From the NCBI GenBank assembly GCA_900016675.1, contig LN483072.1:620001-684000 (forward strand): 64,000 nt of DNA, written 5' to 3'. The position numbers were made by a program, and so were the translations under genes. The notes beneath the pieces were generated by a model. It made no database searches, was not told the DNA's origin, and was given only the letters and a program-made list of their open reading frames with translations. The DNA is from Arthrobacter saudimassiliensis. GTDB lineage: Bacteria; Actinomycetota; Actinomycetes; Actinomycetales; Micrococcaceae. Every line of letters begins with the position of its first letter. The first letter of the stretch is position 1. Positions 44,900-53,724 of the stretch are shown here, one piece after another.

Positions 44900-46339
44900 T
44901 CAGAAGCGCGAGGAGCTGCCGGAGCCGGAGAAGCTGCCGCCGCTGGAACCGTATCCGGTGCTGGAGCCGGAGCTGGCCGCGGAGCGCGCGGACTCCACGC
45001 TGCTCACCCCGGCGCTGTAGCTCTGGATGTACATGGGGGCGGTGAAGTACCAGGTGGCCGGGTAGGCGGCGTCGAGGATGCCGTAGCCGCGCCGGTACCG
45101 GGCGCCGCTTCTGCGGGCCTTTTCCATTTCGCTGCGCATGGACTCGAGCTCGGTCTTGTTCTTCGAGTAGGCCTCCATCGCGGCCTCGCTGTGCTCCTGC
45201 AGCAGCGCCGAGAGTTCCTCCCGGGCGCGGCGCAGTTCGTCCAGCGCCTGCTCCGGGCTCATCCGACCCTCGGCGAGGGCCTGTGCCCACTCCCCCGGAC
45301 GGTCCTGGGTGCGGCTGCGGAACCGGCGCAGCGCATCCGCCGTCGGGCCGGAGGCCAGTCCCTGCCCAAACACCTCGTCGAGTTCCGCCAGGTCCTCGCG
45401 CAGCGGGAGGGCCTGCCGCTCCCACGCGGCCTCCCATCCCGGCGCCCGGTTCAGCAGGGTGTTGGTGTCCGCAATGACGTCGTCCACGGCGTCGAGCTCG
45501 CCGGCCGTCTCGGCGTAGCGGTCGATCACCTTCGTGGCCCGGGTGGTCTTCAGCTCCTTGTCGGAGAACGCCCTGGCCTGGTTGCCGAGCTCCGTGGCCT
45601 CGGCGTACTGCTCACGGAATCCGCGGTACCGGTCCAGGACCTTGGCGCCGTAGGGCGAGTCCGCCGGGATGGTGTGGGTGTTCAGTTCGGTGGCGTCCAG
45701 GTCCGCGGTGACGCTGGCGTACGCGGCTTCGGCCTCGCCCAGCTTCTCCCGGTTCTTCTTCTGCCGGTTGTTCCGCACCAGCACGACGGCGCCGGCGGAG
45801 ATGCCGCCCGCGGCCAGGACGCCGCCTCCGGCGATGTAGAGCGCCGGGTTCCGGTACCAGGGCCGGTTGATCAGTTCCGCGCCGCGTTCGACGCCGGCAA
45901 TCGCGGCGTCGGTCCACTGCGCGTCCCGCAGCAGGTCGTAGGTGGATTCCTGGATGTCCTCGCGCTGCTCGAGGCTGACCTTGCGGTCCTCACCCATGTA
46001 GGTGCCCACCTGCCGGCCCACCGGGTCAAAGGCGAAAAGGTAGAGTCCGTCCGCCCATTTCTGGCCGTCGGGGCTGAGCCAGTCCGGATGCTCGGCCCGG
46101 GCGTAGGCCAGCACTTCCTCGTTGAAGTTGTCGGAGGCGCTGCCGTTGCGGGTGTACACGGCCACCTTGGTCGGCTCGTAGAAGTCGATGTCCTCCAGGG
46201 CGGGCAGCAGTGTGTTCCGGTCCAGTACGCCTGCGGTGTCCTCCACCACGATGTCGGTGGGCGTCTCGGCGAGCGCAGCCGGAGCTCCCCCCAGCAGGGC
46301 CAGCACGGTCAGGAGGGCGACGGCGAACAGGCGGCGCAT
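44900..46339 (-). CDS. DUF5129 domain protein, exported and membrane-anchored
   Basis: This 479-residue protein has a signal peptide (residues 1-24, ending ALAE) and a TPM-like N-terminal domain of about 120 residues (IVVEDTAGVLDRNTLLPALE, KVAVYTRNG, YLFAFDPVGRQVGTYMGEDR). A single transmembrane helix lies at about 166-186, followed by a long helical cytoplasmic region rich in Glu, Arg and Leu, and a Ser/Gly-rich C-terminus. This layout matches the actinobacterial DUF5129 family, whose function is unknown. GAAAGG precedes the ATG. It lies 64 nt upstream of the Pth2-like gene on the same strand. Confidence 0.85.
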   Translation of the reverse strand: MRRLFAVALLTVLALLGGAPAALAETPTDIVVEDTAGVLDRNTLLPALEDIDFYEPTKVAVYTRNGSASDNFNEEVLAYARAEHPDWLSPDGQKWADGLYLFAFDPVGRQVGTYMGEDRKVSLEQREDIQESTYDLLRDAQWTDAAIAGVERGAELINRPWYRNPALYIAGGGVLAAGGISAGAVVLVRNNRQKKNREKLGEAEAAYASVTADLDATELNTHTIPADSPYGAKVLDRYRGFREQYAEATELGNQARAFSDKELKTTRATKVIDRYAETAGELDAVDDVIADTNTLLNRAPGWEAAWERQALPLREDLAELDEVFGQGLASGPTADALRRFRSRTQDRPGEWAQALAEGRMSPEQALDELRRAREELSALLQEHSEAAMEAYSKNKTELESMRSEMEKARRSGARYRRGYGILDAAYPATWYFTAPMYIQSYSAGVSSVESARSAASSGSSTGYGSSGGSFSGSGSSSRF

Positions 46340-46556
46340 GTCGGGGGCCTTTCGGGTTGGTGCACCGGACGGCGCAGCAGATGCTTCTCAGCCCAACGTA
46401 CCGCCGGCGCCCCGCGCGCACCTCCGTCGGAGGGACCATTTTCGTGCTTCCGGCCACGCGGGTCCGTTCTCCCGGTCACATCTGCCGTGCCGGCGGAATC
46501 TTCCGGTGGAACGGGTGTTGAAGAAGAAAAGCAACCGTTCAACAGAAGGAGACAGC

Positions 46557-47291
46557 ATGGGACGTGTGGAGAACAAGGTGGCCCTGGTCAGCGGCGGCGC
46601 CCGGGGCATGGGTGCCTCGCATGCCAGGGCCCTCGTGGCGGAGGGCGCACGCGTCGTCATCGGCGACATTCTGGACGAGGACGGCAGGAAGACCGCCGAG
46701 GCCCTCGGCGACAGCGCCCGGTACGTGCACCTGGACGTGACCCGCCCTGAGGACTGGGAAGCGGCGGTGCGCACCGCCGTCGAGGAGTTCGGCGGCCTGG
46801 ACGTGCTGGTGAACAACGCCGGCATCGCCAACTTCGGGCACATCGAGGACTTCACCCTCGATCAGTGGAACGCCATCGTGAACATCAACCTGACCGGCGT
46901 GTTCCTGGGCATCAAGGCCGCCATTCCCGCCCTGAAGGAGTCGAAGGCCGGCTCGATCATCAACATTTCCTCCACCGCGGGCCTGCAGGGCTTCGTGGAG
47001 CTGCCCGGCTACACCGCCACCAAGTACGGGGTGCGTGGCCTGACCAAGTCCGTCGCCCTGGACCTGGGCAAGTACGGGATCCGGGTCAACTCCATCCACC
47101 CGGGCGTCATCAAGACTCCGATGACCGAGGGCATGGACAACCCGATGAACCACGTCGCGCTCCACCGCATGGGCGAGGCGCAGGAAGTGTCCAACATGGT
47201 GGTGTTCCTGGCCGGGGACGATTCGAGCTTCTCCACCGGCGCGGAGTTCGTGGTCGACGGCGGCGAGACCGCCGGCCTGGCCAACCACTAG
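46557..47291 (+). CDS. Short-chain dehydrogenase/reductase
   Basis: This 244-residue classical SDR has the cofactor-binding SGGARGMG near 12-19, Asp37 after the second strand (VIGDI) suggesting NAD(H), NNAG at 86-89, and the catalytic Ser139, Tyr152 and Lys156 in ISSTAG and YTATKYG. It resembles 3-alpha/20-beta-hydroxysteroid dehydrogenase and glucose 1-dehydrogenase annotations, but the alcohol substrate is unknown. The ATG follows AGAAGGAGACAGC, an excellent site. It is convergent with the SorC-type regulator. Confidence 0.92.
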   Translation: MGRVENKVALVSGGARGMGASHARALVAEGARVVIGDILDEDGRKTAEALGDSARYVHLDVTRPEDWEAAVRTAVEEFGGLDVLVNNAGIANFGHIEDFTLDQWNAIVNINLTGVFLGIKAAIPALKESKAGSIINISSTAGLQGFVELPGYTATKYGVRGLTKSVALDLGKYGIRVNSIHPGVIKTPMTEGMDNPMNHVALHRMGEAQEVSNMVVFLAGDDSSFSTGAEFVVDGGETAGLANH

Positions 47292-47303
47292 GACACCCCA
47301 TCC

Positions 47304-47342
47304 CGTTCAGGCGCCGCCGGTCCCATCGGCGGTGCCTGAACG
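47304..47342. terminator. Hairpin between converging SDR and regulator genes
   Basis: CGTTCAGGC and GCCTGAACG enclose a second stem CCGCCG/CGGCGG around a GTCCCAT loop. No T-run follows, so intrinsic termination is uncertain. Confidence 0.6.
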
Positions 47343-47346
47343 GTGC

Positions 47347-48318
47347 CTAGAACGCCCCGGGCATCAACCGGGAGAGCCGGCGCATCAGGGTCCGGGCGGT
47401 GCCGTCGTCGATCGCGAGGTCGGTGATCACCCCGGCCCGCAGCGCGGCGATGAGCCCGGGCACCTTGTGGTCTCCGGCCACCACGCACAGCCGCCGGGGA
47501 ATCCGGCGCAGCTCCTGCGGCGTGGGGCCGGAGGCGCGCCGGTTCAGGCCGATGTCCGCGTACGTGCCGTCCTCCCGGAGGAACACGGTGCACACGTCGC
47601 CCACCACGCGGTGCGCGGCGAACTCGCGGAACGCGTCCTCGGTCAGGTAGCCGCCGCTGTAGACCTCTGACGGAGAGGGGCCCTCAAAGGCGCCCACGCT
47701 GAACACCGCCAGGTCCGCCTCGGCGCGGACGGCGAGGACCCGTCGCACCGTGGATTCGCGCCACATCAGCTCCCGGGTCCGCTCGTCGTCGAAGAACGCC
47801 GGGGTGGGGAACTCGATGAGCGCGGCGTCGAAGGACGCCGCCATCTGCGGCAGCAGCCCCGGCGCCCGGCCGGTCTCCGGATCCCGTGCACTGACCGCTC
47901 CGTTCATCTGCACCACCATCGCGTCCCGGGTGGGCTTGGGCTGCACATGGGCGGCGACGGCCGACGTCGTCGTGCCCCAGGCCACGCCCATGGTCATGCC
48001 GTCTCCGAACCAGTCCCCGATCAGCACCGCGGCGTGCCGGGCGGCGGCCTCCAGCCGCTGCGCCGGCGTCGCCGTCGGCGAGACGGCGGCGAGGTAGGTG
48101 GTGACGCCGAACGCCTTCTTCAACGCCCGTACCAGTTCGTTGCCGGTGTCCACCGGCGCGGCCAGGGTGATGCGCACGATGCCCCGGTCCCGGGCTGCCT
48201 GGAGCATGCGGGACACGGTGGAGCGGGAGACCGCGAACCGTTCCGCGACGGCCTCCATGGTGGCTCCCTGCATGTAGTAGAGCTCCGCGGCGCGGTACAG
48301 CTGGGCGTCTTCGTGCAT
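47347..48318 (-). CDS. SorC-family sugar-binding transcriptional regulator
   Basis: This 323-residue regulator has an N-terminal helix-turn-helix (MEAVAERFAVSRSTVSRMLQ) and a C-terminal SorC sugar-binding domain with GDGMTMGVAWGTTTSAVAAH and VVAGDHKVPGLIAALRAGVI. Such proteins sense a phosphorylated sugar. It is divergent from glpD with 123 nt between them and is the obvious candidate to control glycerol-3-phosphate use, replacing GlpR. The true effector is not known; glycerol-3-phosphate or a related phospho-sugar is a guess from context. Confidence 0.9.
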   Translation of the reverse strand: MHEDAQLYRAAELYYMQGATMEAVAERFAVSRSTVSRMLQAARDRGIVRITLAAPVDTGNELVRALKKAFGVTTYLAAVSPTATPAQRLEAAARHAAVLIGDWFGDGMTMGVAWGTTTSAVAAHVQPKPTRDAMVVQMNGAVSARDPETGRAPGLLPQMAASFDAALIEFPTPAFFDDERTRELMWRESTVRRVLAVRAEADLAVFSVGAFEGPSPSEVYSGGYLTEDAFREFAAHRVVGDVCTVFLREDGTYADIGLNRRASGPTPQELRRIPRRLCVVAGDHKVPGLIAALRAGVITDLAIDDGTARTLMRRLSRLMPGAF

Positions 48319-48355
48319 GGCCGCCTTCCCAATGGTGCACGTTCGTTCAATTGCT

Positions 48356-48385
48356 TTGATCGTACTCCCAGCCGGGATCTAGAGT
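48356..48385 (+). promoter_or_regulatory. Candidate glpD promoter
   Basis: TTGATC and TAGAGT are spaced by 18 nt, about 56 nt ahead of the glpD ATG. A possible operator, GTGCACGTTCGTTCAA, lies just upstream between the divergent genes. A 7-bp hairpin (GGGACGA/TCGTCCC) is in the glpD leader. Confidence 0.5.
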
Positions 48386-48441
48386 CCTTCGAACAGCACT
48401 GCCGGGACGAAGTCGTCCCATCCCCTCTGAAAGGTTTCACC

Positions 48442-50178
48442 ATGGCCTCCAGCATGCTTACCGCGGCCACCCGCACCGCGGCCCTGAACGAAATGGCCGA
48501 CGGCCCCGAACTCGACGTCCTCGTCGTCGGCGGCGGCGTTACCGGCGCCGGCATCGCCCTGGACGCGGTGTCCCGCGGCCTGCGCACCGGCATCGTCGAG
48601 GCTCAGGACTGGGCCGGCGGCACCTCGCAGTGGTCCTCCAAGCTGGTCCACGGCGGGCTGCGCTACCTGCAGCAGCTGGACTTCAAGCTGGTCGCCGAGG
48701 CGCTGCGCGAGCGGGAGCTGCTGCTCGACTCCCTGGCCCCGCACCTGGTCAAGCCGGTGCCCTTCCTCTACCCGATCACCCACCGCGGCTGGGAGCGCCC
48801 CTACGTCGCCGCCGGCATCGGCCTCTACGACACCATGGCCCACGTCGGCGCCAAGAACGCCACCATGCCCATCCAGCGCCACCTCGGCCTGAAGGGCGTC
48901 AAGGAAGCCTTCCCGGACATCAAGCCGGACACCATGGTCGGCGCCATCAAGTACTGGGACGGCAAGGTCGACGACGCCCGCCTGGTGCTCACCATCGTCC
49001 GCACCGCTGCGCGCCTGGGCGCCCTGGCCGCCAGCCGCACCCGCGCCGTCGAGTTCCCCAAGGACGAGACCGGCCGCGTCATCGGCGCCGTCGTCCGCGA
49101 CCTGGAGACCGGCGAGGAGCGCCTGGTCCGCGCCAAGTCCGTGATCACCGCCACCGGCGTCTGGACCGAAGCCACCCAGGACCTGGCCAAGGCCGACGGC
49201 GGCCTGAAGGTGCTGGCGTCCAAGGGCATCCACATCGTCGTGCCGCGGGAGCGGATCTCCGGCGAGACCGGCCTGATCCTGCAGACCGAGAAGTCCGTCC
49301 TGTTCGTGATCCCGTGGGAGCGCTACTGGATCATCGGCACCACCGACACCCCCTACCACCAGGAACTGTCGACGCCGGTGGCCACCAGCGCGGACATCGA
49401 CTACGTGATCGAGCACGCCAACGTGGTGCTGGAGAAGCCGCTGACCCGCGACGACGTGATCGGCACCTTCGCCGGCCTGCGCCCGCTGCTGCAGCCGGGC
49501 ACCAAGGGCGACGAGCAGTCCACCAAGATCTCCCGCGAGCACACCGTCACCGAGGTGGTGCCCGGCCTGATCGCCATCGCCGGCGGCAAGCTGACCACCT
49601 ACCGGGTCATGGCCGAGGACGCCGTGGACCTGGCCCTCGGCGCACGCGCCAAGGACCTGCCCTCCGTCACCGCCAAGACCCCGCTGCTGGGTGCCGACGG
49701 CTACCTTCCGCTGACCCGCCAGGCCGCCGCGCTCGGCGCCAGGTACGGCTGGACCGAGCAGCAGGTGATGCGCATGCTGGACCGCTACGGCTCGGCCGTC
49801 AGCGAGATCCTCGAGCTGGTTGACGAGCGGCCGGAGCTGGCCGCCCCGCTGCAGGGCGCCCCGGCGTACCTGCGCGCGGAGATCGTGCATGGCTGCACCC
49901 ACGAGGGCGCCCTGCACCTGCAGGACCTGTTCGACGTCCGCACCCGCCTGGTCTGGGAAGCCCCGAACCACGGCCTGGACGCCGTCGAGGAGATCGCCGA
50001 CCTGGCCGCCGAGGCACTGGGCTGGGACCAGCCGCGCCGTGACGCCGAGGTGCAGGCCTACCGCACCCGCAGCGAGGCGCAGGACGCCGCCGCCGCGCTC
50101 CAGGACGAGGCCGCCGCAGCCGCCGCGCGCAGCGCGGTGCCGAGCGTGACCGAGCTGGTGGCGCCCTCCGCCCGCTAG
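48442..50178 (+). CDS. glpD: Aerobic glycerol-3-phosphate dehydrogenase
   Basis: This 578-residue membrane-associated FAD enzyme oxidises glycerol-3-phosphate to dihydroxyacetone phosphate and feeds electrons to quinone. The dinucleotide-binding GGGVTGAG is at 30-37, followed by SQWSSKLVHGGLRYLQQLDF, a GlpD signature, and the C-terminal GGKLTTYRVMAEDAVD. An Ala/Glu-rich tail closes the protein. The ATG has GAAAGG upstream; the frame is open further back across the promoter, but this start matches the family length. A strong terminator separates it from the glpT-like gene. Confidence 0.95.
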   Translation: MASSMLTAATRTAALNEMADGPELDVLVVGGGVTGAGIALDAVSRGLRTGIVEAQDWAGGTSQWSSKLVHGGLRYLQQLDFKLVAEALRERELLLDSLAPHLVKPVPFLYPITHRGWERPYVAAGIGLYDTMAHVGAKNATMPIQRHLGLKGVKEAFPDIKPDTMVGAIKYWDGKVDDARLVLTIVRTAARLGALAASRTRAVEFPKDETGRVIGAVVRDLETGEERLVRAKSVITATGVWTEATQDLAKADGGLKVLASKGIHIVVPRERISGETGLILQTEKSVLFVIPWERYWIIGTTDTPYHQELSTPVATSADIDYVIEHANVVLEKPLTRDDVIGTFAGLRPLLQPGTKGDEQSTKISREHTVTEVVPGLIAIAGGKLTTYRVMAEDAVDLALGARAKDLPSVTAKTPLLGADGYLPLTRQAAALGARYGWTEQQVMRMLDRYGSAVSEILELVDERPELAAPLQGAPAYLRAEIVHGCTHEGALHLQDLFDVRTRLVWEAPNHGLDAVEEIADLAAEALGWDQPRRDAEVQAYRTRSEAQDAAAALQDEAAAAAARSAVPSVTELVAPSAR

Positions 50179-50207
50179 GCACAAGCAGCCAGCGCGTATG
50201 AGCATGA

Positions 50208-50243
50208 GGCAGGGCCGCCGGGAAACCGGCGGCCCTGCCTTTT
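50208..50243 (+). terminator. Rho-independent terminator of glpD
   Basis: A perfect 14-bp stem (GGCAGGGCCGCCGG with its complement) is closed by a GAAA tetraloop and followed by TTTTC, an ideal intrinsic terminator. Confidence 0.93.
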
Positions 50244-50340
50244 CTGTGCCCGGCGTGTTTCCTGTGCCCGGCCTGCCGGTGAGGACCGTCACGGCTCCCG
50301 GAGTGCGGGAAGCCGGCGCACCGGGGCTAGGATTACCCGG

Positions 50341-50368
50341 GCCCTCCTCCGCCTCGGCGGAGGAGGGC
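50341..50368 (+). promoter_or_regulatory. Hairpin in the glpT-like leader
   Basis: GCCCTCCTCCGCC and GGCGGAGGAGGGC form a 13-bp stem followed by CTTTC, 24 nt ahead of the AAGGAG site. A TAGGAT resembling a -10 box lies a few bases upstream. The hairpin could attenuate transcription of the transporter gene. Confidence 0.5.
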
Positions 50369-50409
50369 CTTTCAACCTTCCAGTCTCAACCCCAAGGAGC
50401 TGTGATCTT

Positions 50410-51849
50410 TTGACCACTCCTTCGACGCAGGACACCAATCCCGCCCTGCCGCCGTCGAATCCCGCCACCGCGGGAAAACGTTCCTGGCTTTCCGCCCCGC
50501 CCGCAGCTCCCCGGCTGCCGGAAGGTGAGGTCCGCCGCCGCTATCCCCGCCTCCGGTTCCAGGTCTTCCTGGGCATCTTCATCGGCTACGCCGGGTTCTA
50601 CCTGATCCGGAACAACATTTCCCTGGTCGCGCCGCTGCTGCTCGACAGCGGGCAGCTGACCACGGTCGGCATCGGCCTGATCAGCAACGCCGTGCTCATC
50701 GCCTACGGCTTCTCCAAGTTCTTCTCCGCCACCATTTCCGACCGGTCCAACGCCCGGTATTTCCTGCCCATCGGCCTGGCCCTGTCCGCAGTGGCGAACC
50801 TCGCCGTCGCCTTCATTCCCGCCGTGTCGGCCACCGTGGTCATGTTCGCCACCGTGATGTTCATCAACGGCTGGGTGCAGGGCATGGGCTGGCCGCCCTC
50901 CGGCCGGGTGCTGGTGCACTGGTTCTCCACCAATGAGCGTGGCTGGAAGACCGCCATCTGGAACACCGCCCACAACGTGGGCGGCATGGGTGTCGGCGCG
51001 CTGGCCGCCCTCGGCCTGGCGATCACGGGCGACTCCTGGCAGTCCGCCTTCTGGGTTCCCGCCGTCGGCGCCCTGGTGGTGGCCGCCGTCGCGTTCCTGA
51101 TGATCCGCGACCGGCCCGAAGCCGTCGGCCTGCCGCCGATCGAGGAGCACCGCAACGACCCGCCCAAGGTGGAGGCGGACCTGGGCGAGTTCGAGCAGCT
51201 CTCCTACTGGCGGATCATCGCCAAGCACGTGCTGTTCAACCGGGTGATGGTCTTCCTGGCCCTGGCGAACGTGTTCATCTACTCGCTGCGCTACGGCGTG
51301 CTCAGCTGGTCCCCGACCTACCTGTCGGAGCACCACGGCATGTCCCTGGCGCAGGGCATCGCCGGCTTCTCGCTGTTTGAGCTGGCGGGCATCTTCGGCA
51401 CCCTGGCCTGCGGCTGGATCTCCGACAAGGTCTTCCGGGGCAACCGCAGCTGGACCGGCATCGCCTTCATGGTCGGCACCGGGGTCTTCCTGGTGGCCTA
51501 CTGGCTGGCTCCGGTGGGCACCCCGTACTGGGTTCTGATGGTGCTGCTGTTCTTCATCGGCGCGTTCATCTACGGGCCGGTCATGCTGATCGGCCTGCAG
51601 GCCCTGGACATGTCCGCCCGGCATGTGGCGGGCACGGCGGCCGGGTTCACCGGCCTGTTCGGCTACGTCTTCGGGGCCACGCTGGCCTCCACCGGCGTCG
51701 GCTGGGTGGTGCACCACTTCGGCTGGGGCACCACCTACGGCCTGCTCACCCTGTCGGTGGTCCTGACCGTGGTGCTGCTGCTGTTTGTCCTGCCCCAGGA
51801 GAAGCGGCTCATTGCCCACCACAAGTCCCTCTCGGAGCAGGGCAGGTAG
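50410..51849 (+). CDS. glpT: Glycerol-3-phosphate transporter (GlpT/OPA family)
   Basis: This 479-residue transporter of the organophosphate:phosphate antiporter branch of the MFS has about twelve helices. It contains FLGIFIGYAGFYLIRNNISL, FSATISDRSNARYFLPIGLA and RWQG-like NGWVQGMGWPPSGRVLVHWF, characteristic of GlpT/UhpT. Together with glpD it should import and oxidise glycerol-3-phosphate. The start is TTG with CAAGGAG about 10 nt upstream. The close glpD context favours GlpT over a hexose-phosphate substrate. Confidence 0.9.
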   Translation: MTTPSTQDTNPALPPSNPATAGKRSWLSAPPAAPRLPEGEVRRRYPRLRFQVFLGIFIGYAGFYLIRNNISLVAPLLLDSGQLTTVGIGLISNAVLIAYGFSKFFSATISDRSNARYFLPIGLALSAVANLAVAFIPAVSATVVMFATVMFINGWVQGMGWPPSGRVLVHWFSTNERGWKTAIWNTAHNVGGMGVGALAALGLAITGDSWQSAFWVPAVGALVVAAVAFLMIRDRPEAVGLPPIEEHRNDPPKVEADLGEFEQLSYWRIIAKHVLFNRVMVFLALANVFIYSLRYGVLSWSPTYLSEHHGMSLAQGIAGFSLFELAGIFGTLACGWISDKVFRGNRSWTGIAFMVGTGVFLVAYWLAPVGTPYWVLMVLLFFIGAFIYGPVMLIGLQALDMSARHVAGTAAGFTGLFGYVFGATLASTGVGWVVHHFGWGTTYGLLTLSVVLTVVLLLFVLPQEKRLIAHHKSLSEQGR

Positions 51850-51870
51850 GGCAGGGAAGCCACCAACACC

Positions 51871-51905
51871 GCAGCGGCCGCCGGGACATTCCCGGCGGCC
51901 GCTGC
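51871..51905. terminator. Hairpin between converging glpT and the oxidoreductase gene
   Basis: A perfect 16-bp stem (GCAGCGGCCGCCGGGA with its complement) has a CAT loop. It is very stable but lacks a T-run on either side. Confidence 0.7.
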
Positions 51906-51919
51906 GGTCCTGGCCTCGT

Positions 51920-53044
51920 TCAGTTTGCGGGGCGGGCGCCGGCGGGTTCCTCGGCCAGCGAGGTCAGCGGCACGCCGGCAGGGCGTGCAGCCGTGCTGCC
52001 GACCGGCACCGAAGCGCCGGACTGCGCCGAAACCAGCAGCGACTCCATCACGTCAAGCACGTGGAAGGCGAGCTCGCCGTTGGCGCGGTGCTGCTCGCCG
52101 GGAGCCGTCATGGCCATGTCCGCCAGCCCGTAGCCGCGCCCGGCACCGATGTAGCCCGCACTGTCGGGCAGCACCTCCCACCCCCTGTCCCGGTCGTCCA
52201 GCCGGCTGACCGACACCTCGCCGTCAAACCAGTTCGGATCGGGGACGCTCATGCTGGCCCGCTCGCCGTGGACTTCGATGTTGGCGGCCCGGGTCTGCAC
52301 GGCGTCGAAGCTCATCACCAGGGTGGACAGGGCACCGGACTCGTGCACGAGGACGCCCGTGACGTGTGTGTCGACCGCGACCGGAATGGCTTCTCCGGCC
52401 CGCGGCCCGGCGCCGATGATCCGCTGCGTCCGCAGGTGGCTCGCGGCTCCGATCACCGAGGTCACGGGGCCCAGCAGGGTGACCAGCGCCGTGACGTAGT
52501 AGGGGCCCATGTCCAGCAGCGGGCCGCCGCCGGGAACATAGTAGAAGTCCGGATTGGGATGCCACCGCTCGTGGCCGGGGGTGACCATGGTGGCTGTGGC
52601 GGCGATCGGCCGGCCGATCACGCCGGCGTCGATGGCGTGCCGGGCGGTCTGGATGCCGGTGCCAAGGACCGTGTCGGGAGCACAGCCCACCCTCACGCCG
52701 GCCGCTGCCGCGCGCTCGAGCACCGTCCTGGCCTCCGCCGTCGTCGCCGCCAGGGGTTTCTCGCCGTAGATGTGCTTGCCCGCCGCGATGGCCCGGAGCG
52801 CCACCTCCGCATGGGCGGCCGGAATGGTGAGGTTCAGGACGGTATCCACGGCCGGGTCGGCCAGGAGCTCGTCGACCGACAGCGCCTTCACGCCGTCCTG
52901 TCCGGCGGCCACGGCCTGCGCGCGGCTGAAGTCCAGGTCGGCCACCGCATGCAGCCGCACTGCCGGCAGCGAGGGCAGGGTCTGCAGGTACTGCGCCACG
53001 ATCGCTCCGCAGCCGATGATGCCTATGTTCAGCGGCTCGCCCAC
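51920..53044 (-). CDS. Gfo/Idh/MocA-family oxidoreductase (operon-distal copy)
   Basis: This 374-residue NAD(P)-dependent sugar or inositol dehydrogenase has an N-terminal Rossmann fold with [15 protein letters not shown] and the EKPLA motif (HIYGEKPLAATT) carrying the catalytic Lys. The C-terminal substrate domain includes GHERWHPNPDFYYVPGGGPL. The GTG start is preceded by AAAGGGG and overlaps the ThuA gene by 16 nt. It is the last gene of the sugar operon. A second member of the same family lies three genes upstream, so oxidation and reduction steps may be split between them. Confidence 0.92.
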   Translation of the reverse strand: MGEPLNIGIIGCGAIVAQYLQTLPSLPAVRLHAVADLDFSRAQAVAAGQDGVKALSVDELLADPAVDTVLNLTIPAAHAEVALRAIAAGKHIYGEKPLAATTAEARTVLERAAAAGVRVGCAPDTVLGTGIQTARHAIDAGVIGRPIAATATMVTPGHERWHPNPDFYYVPGGGPLLDMGPYYVTALVTLLGPVTSVIGAASHLRTQRIIGAGPRAGEAIPVAVDTHVTGVLVHESGALSTLVMSFDAVQTRAANIEVHGERASMSVPDPNWFDGEVSVSRLDDRDRGWEVLPDSAGYIGAGRGYGLADMAMTAPGEQHRANGELAFHVLDVMESLLVSAQSGASVPVGSTAARPAGVPLTSLAEEPAGARPAN

Positions 53045-53724
53045 AGCAGGCCCCTTTCGATGATCGTGCGCACGTTCGGATCGTCCAGGATTTCGACGCG
53101 GTGGCCGGGAGTCGAGACGAAGATCCGTCCCTTGCCCCACTGCCGGGTCCAGATGGCCGGCGAGGTGACCGGCCGGTGCCAGGGATCCCACTCGCGGACC
53201 GCCTGCGTGGTGGTGGCCAGGACGTCGATGTAGTCATCGGCCAGCACCCAGTACTGTTCGGTCACCAGGTCGAAGTCCTCGATTCCCCGGGTGATGGGGT
53301 GCTCCGCTGCGGCCGGCAGCATGTTCACCCGGTACGGCACGTAGTTGTCGGCCTGCTCGCCGGTCCGCTGGTCCGGATGCTTGCCGGGATGGCAGGCGAA
53401 CTGTCCGCCGATCAGGTGGAGGTAGTCGGACTCGTTCCGGTAGGAGTCGGCGATCCCGCCGTGCCAGCCCGCCATGCCGGTTCCGGCCTCGATGGCGGTC
53501 CGCAGCCCGGCGAATTCGTCCTTTTCTATGGTGTTCATGGTGTTGCACTGCAGAATCAGGTCCACGGAGGGCATGTAGTCCGCATCCGCGTAGACCTTGG
53601 GAGATTCCTCGATCCGCACGGCGTAGCCGTGGTCCCGCAGGAACGGTATGAAGCGATCGGTGGCCTCGACGGGCTGGTGTCCGTCCCACCCGCCGCGCAC
53701 GACGAGAGCCTGCTTGGTGGTCAT
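53029..53724 (-). CDS. ThuA-domain protein
   Basis: This 231-residue protein of the ThuA family, a glutamine-amidotransferase-like fold, opens with [20 protein letters not shown] and contains [20 protein letters not shown], the family's core strand and turn, and RIFVSTPGH near the end. ThuA proteins take part in trehalose and other disaccharide utilisation through 3-keto intermediates. Its start overlaps the stop of the isomerase gene by 4 nt (ATGA), showing coupled translation. Confidence 0.92.
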   Translation of the reverse strand: MTTKQALVVRGGWDGHQPVEATDRFIPFLRDHGYAVRIEESPKVYADADYMPSVDLILQCNTMNTIEKDEFAGLRTAIEAGTGMAGWHGGIADSYRNESDYLHLIGGQFACHPGKHPDQRTGEQADNYVPYRVNMLPAAAEHPITRGIEDFDLVTEQYWVLADDYIDVLATTTQAVREWDPWHRPVTSPAIWTRQWGKGRIFVSTPGHRVEILDDPNVRTIIERGLLWASR

